A stretch of 64,000 nt of DNA from Hydractinia symbiolongicarpus (taxonomy: Eukaryota; Cnidaria; Hydrozoa; Anthoathecata; Hydractiniidae), in contig NC_079878.1 of assembly GCF_029227915.1 (NCBI RefSeq), forward strand, positions 32,639,501-32,703,500, written 5' to 3'. This document shows, piece by piece, positions 40,371 to 52,200 of the stretch; positions within the stretch are counted from its first letter, which is position 1, and every line of letters starts with the position of its first letter. The position numbers and the translations under genes were made by a program. A model generated the notes under the pieces. The model was not told the origin of the DNA. It made no database searches and was given only the letters and a program-made list of their open reading frames with translations.

Positions 40371-41770
40371 TTTTGACTATACGGGCCAAGCTGGGAATTT
40401 CGGGAAATCGCGGGTTTTCGTTTGCCGGCGATTAACCTTCTTTTATTCAGCGTTTCATCAAGAATAAAAACATTTTTAAAAACTACAAGTCTTATGCGTT
40501 TTAGTGGTGAAAAAATAATTTAAAAAATCGTTCTGGAAATGAGTTTAATCACAGGGTACTTTCTTTGTATACATTCGACTATACGGGCCAAGCCCGGGAT
40601 TTACGGGAAATCGCGGGTTTTCGTTTTCCGGCGATTAAACCTCTTTCATTAAGCGTCTTATCAAAAATGAAAGCATTTTTGAAAACTACAAGTCTCATGC
40701 GTTTTAGTTGTGAAAAAAAAATTTAAAAAATCGTTCTGGAAATGAGTTTACTCCCTGGGTACTTTCTTTGTATACATTTGACTATACGGACAAAGCCCCG
40801 GATTTACGGGAAAACGCGGGATTTCGTTTGCCGGCGATTAAACCTCTTTCATTAAGCGTCTCATCAAAAATGAAAACATTTTTGAAAACTACAAGTCTCA
40901 TGCGTTTTAGTGGTGAAAAAATAATTTAAAAAATCGTTCGGAAAATGAGTTTACTCCCTGGGTACTTTCTTTGTATACTTTTGACTATACGGGCCGAGTC
41001 CGGGATTTACGGGAAATCGCGGATTTTCGTTTGCCGGCGATTAAACTTCTTTTATTCAGCGTCCCATCAAATATGAAAATATTTTTGAAAACTACAAGTC
41101 TCATGCGTTTAGTGGTAAAAAAATAATATAAAAAATCGTTCGGAAAATGAGTTTACTCCCTGGGTACTTTCTTTGTATACTTTTGACTATACCGGTTGAG
41201 TCCGGGGTTTACGGGAAATGGCGGGTTTTCGTTTGCCGTCGATTAAACTTCTTTTATTCAGCGTCTCATCAAAAATGAAAACATTTTTGAAAACTACAAG
41301 TCTCATGCGTTTTAGTGGTGAAAAGATAATTTAAAAAATCGGTTTGGAAATGAGTTTACTCACAGGGTACTTTCTTTGTATACATTCGACTATGCGGGCC
41401 AAGCCCGGGATTTACGGGAAATCGCGGGTTTTCGTTTGCCGGCGATTAAACTTCTTTTATTAACCGTCTCATCAAAAATGAAAACATTTTTGAAAACTAC
41501 AAGTCTCATGCGTTTTAGTGGTGAAAAAAAAAAAATTAAAAAATCGTTCGGGAAATGAGTTTACTCCCTGGGTACCTTCTTTGTATACATTTAACTATAC
41601 GGGCCAAGCCCGGGATTTACGGGAAATCACGGGATTTCGTTTGCCGGCGACTATACCTCTTTTATTAAGAGTCTCATCAAAAATGAAAACATTTTTGAAA
41701 ACTACAAGTCTCATGCGTTTTAGTGGTGAAATAATAATTTAAAAAATCGTTCGGGAAATGAGTTTACATC
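40371..41770 (-). repeat. Irregular monomers next to the inversion
   Basis: Roughly seven reverse-oriented monomers with many private changes (for example GCGTTTCATCAAGAATAAAAAC near 40449, TATACGGACAAAGCCCC near 40781, and AAATATGAAAATATTTTTG near 41069). I could not match them as a group to another set at a constant distance. They appear more divergent than the HOR blocks on either side. This was judged by eye only. Confidence 0.6.
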
Positions 41771-44188
41771 CCGGGTACTTTCTTTACTATACGGGCCGAG
41801 TCCGGGATTTACGGCAAATCGCAGGTTTTCGTTTGCCGGCGATTAAACTTCTTTTATTCAGCGTCTCATCAAAAATGAAAACATTTTTAAAAACTACAAG
41901 TCTCATGCGTTTTAGTGGTGAAAAAATAATTTAAAAAATCGTTCGGGAAATGAGTTTACTCACAGGGTACTTTTTTTGTATACATTCGACTATACGGGCC
42001 AAGTCCGGGATTTACGGGAAATCGCGGGTTTTCGTTTGCCGGCGATTAAACTTCTTTCATTAACCGTCTCATCAAAAATGAAAACATTTTTGAAAACTAC
42101 AAGTCTCATGCGTTTTAGTGGTGAAAAAATAATTTAAAAAATCGTTCGGGAAATGAGTTTACTCCCTGGGTACTTTCTTTGTATACTTTTGACTATGCGG
42201 GCCGAGTCCGGGGTTTACGGGAAATGGCGGGTTTTCGTTTGCCGGCGATTAAACTTCTTTTATTCAGCGTCTAATCAAAAATGAAAACATTTTTGAAAAC
42301 TACAAGTCTCATGCGTTTTAGTGGTGAAAAAATAATTTAAAAAATCGTTCGGGAAATGAGTTTACTCCCTGGGTACTTTCTTTGTATACTTTTGATTATA
42401 CGGGCCGAGTCCAGGGTGTACGGGAAAAGGCGTGTTTTCGTTTTCCGGCGATTAAACTTCTTTTATTCAGCGTCTCATCAAAAATGAAAACATTTTTAAA
42501 AACTACAAGTCTCATGCGTTTTAGTGGTGAAAAAACAATTTAAAAAATCGTTCGGGAAATGAGTTTACTCCCTGGGTACTTTCTTTGTATACTTTTGACT
42601 ATACGAGCCGAGTCCGGGATTTACGGGAAGTCGCGGGTTTTCGTTTGCCGGCGATTAAACTTCTTTTATTCAGCGTCTCATCAAAAATGAAAACATTTTT
42701 AGAAACTACAAGTCTCATGGGCTTTAGTGGTGAAATAATAATTTAAAAAATCGTTCGGGAAATGAGTTTACTCCCTGGGTACTTTCTTTGTATACTTTTG
42801 ACTATATGGGTCGAGTCCGGGGTTTACGGGAAATGGCGGGTTTTCGTTTGCCGTCGATTAAACTTCTTTTATTCAGCGTCTCATCAAAAATGAAAACATT
42901 TTTGAAAACTACAAGTCTCATGCGTTTTAGTGGTGAAAAAATAATTTAAAAAATCGTTCGGGAAATGAGTTTACTCCCTGGGTACTTTCTTTGTATACTT
43001 TTGACTATGCGGGCCGAGTCCGGGGTTTACGGGAAATGGCGGGTTTTCGTTTGCCGGCGATTAAACTTCTTTTATTCAGCGTCTCATCAAAAATGAAAAC
43101 ATTTTTAAAAACTACAAGTCTCATGCGTTTTAGTGGTGAAAAATAATTTAAAAAATCGTTCGGGGAATGAGTTTACTCACAGGGTACTTTCTTTGTATAC
43201 ATTCGACTATACGGGCCAAGCCCGGGATTTACGGGAAATCGCGGGTTTTTGTTTGCCGGCAATTAAACTTCTTTCATTAACCGTCTCATCAAAAATGAAA
43301 ACATTTTTGAAAACTACAAGTCTCATGCGTTTTAGTGGTGAAATAATAATTTAAAAAATCGTTCGGGAAATGAGTTTACATCCCGGGTACTTTCTTTGTA
43401 TACTTTTGACTATGCGGGCCGAGTCCGGGGTTTACGGGAAATGGCGGGTTTTCGTTTGCCGGCGATTAAACTTCTTTTATTCAGCGTCTCATCAAAAATG
43501 AAAACATTTTTAAAAACTACAAGTCTCATGCGTTTTAGTGGTGAAAAAATAATTTAGAAAATCGTTCGGGGAATGAGTTTACTCACAGGGTACTTTCTTT
43601 GTATACATTCGACTATACGGGACAAGCCCGGGATTTACGGGAAATCGCGGGTTTTTGTTTGCCGGCAATTAAACTTCTTTCATTAACCGTCTCATCAAAA
43701 ATGAAAACATTCTTGAAAACTACAAGTCTCATGCGTTTTAGTGGTGAAATAATAATTTAAAAAATCGTTCGGGAAATGAGTTTACATCCCGGGTACTTTC
43801 TTTACTATATGGGCCGAGTCCGGGATTTACGGGAAATCGCAGGTTTTCGTTTGCCGGCGATTAAACTTCTTTTATTCAGCGTCTCAACAAAAATGAAAAC
43901 ATTTTTGAAAACTACAAGTCTCATGCGTTGTAGTGGTGAAATAATAATTTAAAAAATCGTTCGGGAAATGAGTTTACATCCCGGGTACTTTCTTTACTAT
44001 ACGGGCCGAGTCCGGGATTTACGGCAAATCGCAGGTTTTCGTTTGCCGGCGATTAAACTTCTTTTATTCAGCGTCTCATCAAAAATGAAAACATTTTTAA
44101 AAACTACAAGTCTCATGCGTTTTAGTGGTGAAAAAATAATTTAAAAAATCGTTCGGGAAATGAGTTTACTCACAGGGTACTTTCTTTG
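41771..44188 (-). repeat. HOR region 6: 11-mer of 2210 bp
   Basis: The variant run CCGGGTACTTTCTTTAC followed by ACGGCAAATCGCAGG occurs near 41771 and again near 43981, a period of 2210 bp. The variant GAGTCCAGGGTGTACGGG at 42411 and 44621 gives the same 2210-bp step. This equals 11x203 minus two 11-bp losses and one base. Near 43150-43800 a pair of monomers is itself duplicated. No gene is present. Confidence 0.8.
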
Positions 44189-47100
44189 GATACATTCGAC
44201 TATACGGGCCAAACCCGGGATTTACGGGAAATCGCGGGTTTTCGTTTGCCGGCGATTAAACTTCTTTCATTAACCGTCTCATCAAAAATGAAAACATTTT
44301 TGAAAACTACAAGTCTCATGCGTTTTAGTGGTGAAAAAATAATTTAAAAAATCGTTCGGGAAATGAGTTTACTCCCTGGGTACTTTCTTTGTATACTTTT
44401 GACTATGCGGGCCGAGTCCGGGGTTTACGGGAAATGGCGGGTTTTCGTTTGCCGGCGATTAAACTTCTTTTATTCAGCGTCTAATCAAAAATGAAAACAT
44501 TTTTGAAAACTACAAGTCTCATGCGTTTTAGTGGTGAAAAAATAATTTAAAAAATCGTTCGGGAAATGAGTTTACTCCCTGGGTACTTTCTTTGTATACT
44601 TTTGATTATACGGGCTGAGACCAGGGTGTACGGGAAAAGGCGTGTTTTCGTTTGCCGGCGATTAAACTTCTTTTATTCAGCGTCTCATCAAAAATGAAAA
44701 CATTTTTGAAAACTACAAGTCTCATGCGTTATAGTGGTGAAAAAATAATTTAAAAAATCGTTCGGGAAATGAGTTTACTCCTTGGGTACTTTCTTTGTAT
44801 ACTTTTGACTATATGGGTCGAGTCCGGGGTTTACGGGAAATGGCGGGTTTTCGTTTGCCGTCGATTAAACTTCTTTTATTCAGCGTCTCATCAAAAATGA
44901 AAACATTTTTGAAAACTACAAGTCTCATGCGTTTTAGTGGTGAAAAAATAATTTAAAAAATCGTTCGGGAAATGAGTTTACTCCCTGGGTACTTTCTTTG
45001 TATACTTTTGACTATGCGGGCCGAGTCCGGGGTTTACGGGAAATGGCGGGTTTTCGTTTGCCGGCGATTAAACTTCTTTTATTCAGCGTCTCATCAAAAA
45101 TGAAAACATTTTTAAAAACTACAAGTCTCATGCGTTTTAGTGGTGAAAAAATAATTTAAAAAATCGTTCGGGAAATGAGTTTACTCACAGGGTACTTTCT
45201 TTGTATACACTCGACTATACGGGCCAAGCCCGGGATTTACGGGAAATCGCGGGTTTTCGTTTGCCGGCAATTAAACTTCTTTCATTAACCGTCTCATCAA
45301 AAATGAAAACATTTTTGAAAACTACAAGTCTCATGCGTTTTAGTGCTGAAATAATAATTTAAAAAATCGTTCGGGAAATGAGTTTACATCCCGGGTACTT
45401 TCTTTACTATACGGGCCGAGTCCGGGATTTACGGGAAATCGCAGGTTTTCGTTTGCCGGCGATTAAACTTCTTTTATTCAGCGTCTCATCAAAAATGAAA
45501 ACATTTTTGAAAACTACAAGTCTCATGCGTTGTAGTGGTGAATAAATATTTTAAAAATCGTTCGGAAAATGAGTTTACTCCCTGGATACTTTCTTTGTAT
45601 ACTTTTGACTATACGGGACGAGTCCGGGATTTACGGGAAGTCACGGGTTTTCGTTTGCCGGCGTTTAAACTTCTTTTATTCAGCGTCTCATCAAAAATGA
45701 AAACATTTTTAAAAACTACAAGTCTCATGCGTTTTAGTGGTGAAAAAATAATTTAAAAAATCGTTCGGGAAATGAGTTTACTCCCTGGGTACTTTCTTTG
45801 TATACTTTTGACTATGCGGGCCGAGTCCGGGGTTTACGGGAAATGGCGGGTTTTCGTTTGCCGGCGATTAAACTTCTTTTATTCAGCGTCTCATCAAAAA
45901 TGAAAACATTTTTAAAAACTACAAGTCTCATGCGTTTTAGTGGTGAAAAAATAATTTAAAAAATCGTTCGGGGAATGAGTTTACTCACAGGGTACTTTCT
46001 TTGTATACATTCGACTACACGGGCCAAGCCCTGGATTTACGGGAAATCGCGGGTTTTCGTTTGCCGGCAATTAAACTTCTTTCATTAACCGTCTCATCAA
46101 AAATGAAAACATTTTTGAAAACTACAAGTCTCATGCGTTTTAGTGGTGAAATAATAATTTAAAAAATCGTTCGGGAAATGAGTTTACATCCCGGGTTCTT
46201 TCTTTACTATACGGGCCGAGTCCGGGATTTACGGGAAATCGCAGGTTTTCGTTTGCCGGCGATTAAACTTCTTTTATTCAGCGTCTCATCAAAAATGAAA
46301 ACATTTTTGAAAACTACAAGTCTCATGCGTTGTAGTGGTGAAATAATAATTTAAAAAATCGTTCGGGAAATGAGTTTACATCCCGGGTACTTTCTTTACT
46401 ATATGGGCCGAGTCCGGGATTTACGGCAAATCGCAGGTTTTCGTTTGCCGGCGATTAAACTTCTTTTATTCAGCGTCTCATCAAAAATGAAAACATTTTT
46501 AAAAACTACAAGTCTCATGCGTTTTAGTGGTGAAAAAATAATTTAAAAAATCGTTCGGGAAATGAGTTTACTCACAGGGTACTTTCTTTGGATACATTCG
46601 ACTATACGGGCCAAACCCGGGATTTACGGGAAATCGCGGGTTTTCGTTTGCCGGCGATTAAACTTCTTTCATTAACCGTCTCATCAAAAATGAAAACATT
46701 TTTAAAAACTACAAGTCTCATGCGTTTTAGTGGTGAAAAAATAATTTAAAAAATCGTTCGGGAAATGAGTTTACTCACAGGGTACTTTCTTTGGATACAT
46801 TCGACTATACGGGCCAAACCCGGGATTTACGGGAAATCGCGGGTTTTCGTTTGCCGGCGATTAAACTTCTTTCATTAACCGTCTCATCAAAAATGAAAAC
46901 ATTTTTGAAAACTACAAGTCTCATGCGTTTTAGTGGTGAAAAAATAATTTAAAAAATCGTTCGGGAAATGAGTTTACTCCCTGGGTACTTTCTTTGTATA
47001 CTTTTGACTATGCGGGCCGAGTCCGGGGTTTACGGGAAATGGCGGGTTTTCGTTTGCCGGCGATTAAACTTCTTTTATTCAGCGTCTAATCAAAAATGAA

Positions 47101-49194
47101 AACATTTTTGAAAACTACAAGTCTCATGCGTTTTAGTGGTGAAAAAATAATTTAAAAAATCGTTCGGGAAATGAGTTTACTCCCTGGGTACTTTCTTTGT
47201 ATACTTTTGATTATACGGGCTGAGTCCAGGGTGTACGGGAAAAGGCGTGTTTTCGTTTGCCGGCGATTAAACTTCTTTTATTCAGCGTCTCATCAAAAAT
47301 GAAAACATTTTTGAAAACTACAACTCTCATGCGTTATAGTGGTGAAAAAATAATTTAAAAAATCGTTCGGGAAATGAGTTTACTCCTTGGGTACTTTCTT
47401 TGTATACTTTTGACTATATGGGTCGAGTCCGGGGTTTACGGGAAATGGCGGGTTTTCGTTTGCCGTCGATTAAACTTCTTTTATTCAGCGTCTCATCAAA
47501 AATGAAAACATTTTTGAAAACTACAAGTCTCATGCGTTTTAGTGGTGAAAAAATAATTTAAAAAATCGTTCGGGAAATGAGTTTACTCCCTGGGTACTTT
47601 CTTTGTATACTTTTGACTATGCGGGCCGAGTCCGGGGTTTACGGGAAATGGCGGGTTTTCGTTTGCCGGCGATTAAACTTCTTTTATTCAGCGTCTCATC
47701 AAAAATGAAAACATTTTTAAAAACTACAACTCTCATGCGTTTTAGTGGTGAAAAAATAATTTAAAAAATCGTTCGGGAAATGAGTTTACTCACAGGGTAC
47801 TTTCTTTGTATACATTCGACTATACGGGCCAAGCCCGGGATTTACGGGAAATCGCGGGTTTTCGTTTGCCGGCAATTAAACTTCTTTCATTAACCGTCTC
47901 ATCAAAAATGAAAACATTTTTGAAAACTACAAGTCTCATGCGTTTTAGTGCTGAAATAATAATTTAAAAATCGTTCGGGAAATGAGTTTACATCCCGGGT
48001 ACTTTCTTTACTATACGGGCCGAGTCCGGGATTTACGGGAAATCGCAGGTTTTCGTTTGCCGGCGATTAAACTTCTTTTATTCAGCGTCTCATCAAAAAT
48101 GAAAACATTTTTGAAAACTACAAGTCTCATGCGTTGTAGTGGTGAATAAATAATTTAAAAAATCGTTCGGAAAATGAGTTTACTCCCTGGATACTTTCTT
48201 TGTATACTTTTGACTATACGGGACGAGTCCGGGATTTACGGGAAGTCACGGGTTTTCGTTTGCCGGCGTTTAAACTTCTTTTATTCAGCGTCTCATCAAA
48301 AATGAAAACATTTTTAAAAACTACAAGTCTCATGCGTTTTAGTGGTGAAAAAATAATTTAAAAAATCGTTCGGGAAATGAGTTTACTCCCTGGGTACTTT
48401 CTTTGTATACTTTTGACTATGCGGGCCGAGTCCGGGGTTTACGGGAAATGGCGGGTTTTCGTTTGCCGGCGATTAAACTTCTTTTATTCAGCGTCTCATC
48501 AAAAATGAAAACATTTTTAAAAACTACAAGTCTCATGCGTTTTAGTGGTGAAAAAATAATTTAAAAAATCGTTCGGGGAATGAGTTTACTCACAGGGTAC
48601 TTTCTTTGTATACATTCGACTACACGGGCCAAGCCCTGGATTTACGGGAAATCGCGGGTTTTCGTTTGCCGGCAATTAAACTTCTTTCATTAACCGTCTC
48701 ATCAAAAATGAAAACATTTTTGAAAACTACAAGTCTCATGCGTTTTAGTGGTGAAATAATAATTTAAAAAATCGTTCGGGAAATGAGTTTACATCCCGGG
48801 TACTTTCTTTACTATACGGGCCGAGTCCGGGATTTACGGGAAATTGCAGGTTTTCGTTTGCCGGCGATTAAACTTCTTTTATTCAGCGTCTCATCAAAAA
48901 TGAAAACATTTTTGAAAACTACAAGTCTCATGCGTTGTAGTGGTGAAATAATAATTTAAAAAATCGTTCGGGAAATGAGTTTACATTCCGGGTACTTTCT
49001 TTACTATATGGGCCGAGTCCGGGATTTACGGCAAATCGCAGGTTTTCGTTTGCCGGCGATTAAACTTCTTTTATTCAGCGTCTCATCAAAAATGAAAACA
49101 TTTTTAAAAACTACAAGTCTCATGCGTTTTAGTGGTGAAAAAATAATTTAAAAAATCGTTCGGGAAATGAGTTTACTCACAGGGTACTTTCTTT
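44189..49194 (-). repeat. HOR region 7: 12-mer of ~2.4 kb with a duplicated monomer
   Basis: The diagnostic variant CTTTGGATACATTC has its GGATAC at 44189, 46590, 46793 and 49195, giving intervals of 2401, 203 and 2402 bp. Two 12-mer copies are therefore separated by one exactly repeated monomer (46590-46792). The variant CCAGGGTGTACGGG at 44621 and 47226, GCGTTATAGTGG near 44729 and 47334, and GGTGAATAAATA at 45537 and 48141 keep the same spacing of 2604-2605 bp. No gene is present. Confidence 0.86.
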
Positions 49195-51014
49195 GGATAC
49201 ATTCGACTATACGGGCCAAACCCGGGATTTACGGGAAATCGCGGGTTTTCGTTTGCCGGCGATTAAACTTCTTTCATTAACCGTCTCATCAAAAATGAAA
49301 ACATTTTTGAAAACTACAAGTCTCATGCGTTTTAGTGGTGAAAAAATAATTTAAAAAATCGTTCGGGAAATGAGTTTACTCCCTGGGTACTTTCTATGTA
49401 TACTTTTGACTATGCGGGCCGAGTCCGGGGTTTACGGGAAATGGCGGGTTTTCGTTTGCCGGCGATTAAACTTCTTTTATTCAGCGTCTAACCAAAAATG
49501 AAAACATTTTTGAAAACTACAAGTCTCATGCGTTTTAGTGGTGAAAAAATAATTTAAAAAATCGTTCGGGAAATGAGTTTACTCCCTTGGTACTTTCTTT
49601 GTATACTTTTGATTATACGGGCTAAGTCCAGGGTGTACGGGAAAAGGCGTGTTTTCGTTTGCCGGCGATTAAACTTCTTTTATTCAGCGTCTCATCAAAA
49701 ATGAAAACATTTTTAAAAACTACAAGTCTCATGCGTTTTAGTGGTGAAAAAACAATTTAAAAAATCGTTCGGGAAATGAGTTTACTCCCTGGGTACTTTC
49801 TTTGTATACTTTTGACTATACGGGCCGAGTCCGGGATTTACGGGAAGTTGCGGGTTTTCGTTTGCCGGCGATTAAACTTCTTTTATTCAGCGTCTCATCA
49901 AAAATGAAAACATTTTTAGAAACTACAAGTCTCATGGGCTTTAGTGGTGAAATAATAATTTAAAAAATCGTTCGGGAAATGAGTTTACTCCCTGGGTACT
50001 TTCTTTGTATACTTTTGACTATATGGGTCGAGTCCGGGGTTTACGGGAAATGGCGGGTTTTCGTTTGCCGTCGATTAAACTTCTTTTATTCAGCGTCTCA
50101 GCAAAAATGAAAACATTTTTGAAAACTACAAGTCTCATGCGTTTTAGTGGTGAAAAAATAATTTAAAAAATCGTTCGGGAAATGAGTTTACTCCCTGGGT
50201 ACTTTCTTTGTATACTTTTGACTATGCGGGCCGAGTCCGGGGTTTACGGGAAATGGCGGGTTTTCGTTTGCCGGCGATTAAACTTCTTTTATTCAGCGTC
50301 TCATTAAAAATGAAAACATTTTTAAAAAGTACAAGTCTCATGAGTTTTAGTGGTGAAAAAATAATTTAAAAAATCGTTCGGGAAATGAGTTTACTCACAG
50401 GGTACTTTCTTTGGATACATTCGACTATACGGGCCAAACCCGGGATTTACGGGAAGTCGCGGGTTTTCGTTTGCCGGCGATTAAACTTCTTTTATTCAGC
50501 GTCTCATCAAAAATGAAAACATTTTTAGAAACTACAAGTCTCATGGGCTTTAGTGGTGAAATAATAATTTAAAAAATCGTTCGGGAAATGAGTTTACTCC
50601 CTGGGTACTTTCTTTGTATACTTTTGACTATATGGGTCGAGTCCGGGGTTTACGGGAAATGGCGGGTTTTCGTTTGCCGTCGATTAAACTTCTTTTATTC
50701 AGCGTCTCATCAAAAATGAAAACATTTTTGAAAACTACAAGTCTCATGCGTTTTAGTGGTGAAAAAATAATTTAAAAAATCGTTCGGGAAATGAGTTTAC
50801 TCCCTGGGTACTTTCTTTGTATACTTTTGACTATGCGGGCCGAGTCCGGGGTTTACGGGAAATGGCGGGATTTCGTTTGCCGGCGATTAAACTTCTTTTA
50901 TTCAGCGTCTCATCAAAAATGAAAACATTTTTAAAAACTACAAGTCTCATGCGTTTCAGTGGTGAAAAAATAATTTAAAAAATCGTTCGGGAAATGAGTT
51001 TAATGAGTTAAATA

Positions 51015-51968
51015 TTGTTTGGCGTGCCGCAAGGATCTATTCTAGGCCCGTTACTTTTTAACATATTTATCTGCGATCTTTTCTCAGTTGAATTTGATTT
51101 TAATGACAATGAATTTGCGAGCTATGCAGACGACACAACACCATATGTTATCGGTAACGACTCAAAGGAAGTCGTTACTAAACTTCAAAACATTTCTGAA
51201 AAAGTGTTTACATGGTTTGACAATAATGCAATGAAAGCAAATGATGACAAGTGTCATTTGCTTTTAAGCGATAATGAAATATTAAGTACACAGATAGGCA
51301 ACTCAGTAATAAAAGGCAGCACTCATGGACGCCTACTTGGAGTCATTATCGATAACAAACTTAAATTTGATCTGCATGTGTCTAAACTCTGTGCAAAAGC
51401 GAGTCAGAAACTAAATGCGCTTACAAGGATGACATCTTTTATGAACTTTAATAAGAAGAAACTATTAATGAATTCCTTCGTAATTTCGCAATTCAATTAC
51501 TGCCCTCTAGTTTGGATGTTTCACAACAGAGCTCTAAACAATCGTATTAATCGAATACATGAAAAAGCACTGCGGATAGTCTATAGCGACAGTTCTTCTT
51601 CCTTCACAGACCTCCTTCATAAGGACAGCTCTGTTACGGTACACCAACGAAACCTACAATCTCTTGCAACTGAGATGTACAAAATAAAAAACGACATGGC
51701 TCCAGAAATAATGCAAGATATTTTTCCTGTTTATAATCCAAAATACAATCTAAGAAATAATCGAGAATTTACTGGCCGTAATGCTAAATCAGTTTACTAT
51801 GGTACAGAAACTTTATCCTTTATCGGTTACAAAATATGGCGACAAATTCCAGTAAGAATCAAAGAAATGTCATCCTTGCAATCCTTTAAATCCCAAATTA
51901 AAAAGTGGGTACCAAACTGCTCCTGCAGACTATGTAAAAAATACATCTCACAAATTGGTTTTATATGA
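51015..51968 (+). pseudogene. Reverse transcriptase C-terminal fragment, 317 codons
   Basis: RNA-dependent DNA polymerase of a non-LTR retrotransposon, which would copy its own RNA at a nicked target by target-primed reverse transcription. The frame is open from 51012, just after a TAA at 51009-51011, and has no credible start: the first usable codon is TTG. Visible features are GVPQGSILGPLLF (residues 3-15, the conserved block before the active site), YADD (37-40, two of the catalytic aspartates), LLGVIID (107-113), a helical thumb region around 120-200 with FNYCPLVWMFHNR, and a C-terminal CSCRLC (302-307). The upstream palm aspartate, the fingers and any endonuclease are missing, since a full ORF2 of this kind is usually 900 or more residues. 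The fragment cannot be active. It contains no stop or frameshift, which suggests a young insertion. Its base use differs clearly from the satellite. Confidence 0.92.
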
Positions 51969-52176
51969 CTCGCGGATGTACTCTCGCTAATTTCATATTT
52001 GCTTATACACTCACTTAATTTATACAACCACAAATGTTTAAAAAATTGTATATATCTAAAAATATTTTATGCCTTATATTTATACTGTATATTTTAAAAT
52101 CTTTCTTTTCAAGTTGACATTAACTAGCTTTTATTAGCTATATATGTATTTATACTTAGTCAACTATAAATAAATG
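51969..52176 (+). other. 3' untranslated region of the LINE
   Basis: AT-rich sequence between the TGA stop and the AAT tail. It contains two nested dyads: AGTTGAC at 52112-52118 with GTCAACT at 52159-52165, and inside them TAGCT at 52125-52129 with AGCTA at 52136-52140. AATAAA at 52169-52174 is a likely polyadenylation signal. A stem-loop near the 3' end would fit a recognition site for the element's own reverse transcriptase, a feature known in several LINE families. That role is inferred. Confidence 0.7.
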
Positions 52177-52200
52177 AATAATAATAATAATAATAATAAT
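52177..52200 (+). repeat. (AAT)8 3' tail
   Basis: Eight perfect AAT units form the 3' end of the inserted element and abut the satellite. Short tandem tails of this kind replace poly(A) in several non-LTR groups. Confidence 0.95.

Larger units (their letters stand above)
40338..51002 (-). repeat. Satellite array, reverse orientation, left part
   Basis: About 53 monomers of the same 203-bp satellite, now with the reverse complement reading on the plus strand (CATTTTTG...GTATAC...GCCGGCGA...CTCATCAAAAATG). Both 203-bp and 192-bp forms are present, the short form recognised by TTTCTTTACTATACGGG. The class with GTATACATTCGAC, GGGCCAAGCC and CTCACAGGGTAC alternates with the class with GTATACTTTTGAC and CTCCCTGGGTAC much more often than in the first 29 kb. 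No gene is present. Confidence 0.97.
51003..52200 (+). mobile_element. 5'-truncated non-LTR retrotransposon (LINE) insertion
   Basis: A single 1198-bp non-satellite segment in the reversed array. It holds the C-terminal half of a reverse transcriptase on the plus strand, a 3' untranslated region of about 210 bp with an AATAAA at 52169-52174, and an (AAT)8 tail at 52177-52200 after which satellite resumes at AGGGTAC. No long terminal repeat, endonuclease domain, gag-like ORF or first half of the polymerase is present, as expected for a 5'-truncated LINE copy. No target-site duplication is seen; instead the satellite bases CTCAC are missing between GAGTTTA and AGGGTAC. The clade is uncertain: Jockey/CR1/I-like groups are all possible, and a TAA-type tail is known from I elements and others. 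Confidence 0.93.

Noticed and set aside
40165-40389. 74-codon frame across the inversion joint
   Set aside because: A chance join of two monomer frames on opposite repeat orientations. Nothing else supports a gene.
51827-52033. 68-codon minus-strand frame over the LINE 3' end
   Set aside because: Antisense to the reverse transcriptase and its 3' untranslated region. No independent evidence.
51003-52200. LTR retrotransposon or group II intron as the source of the RT
   Set aside because: No LTR, integrase, protease or intron RNA domains are present. The GVPQGSILGPLLF block with YADD, the C-terminal extension and the AAT tail fit a non-LTR element.
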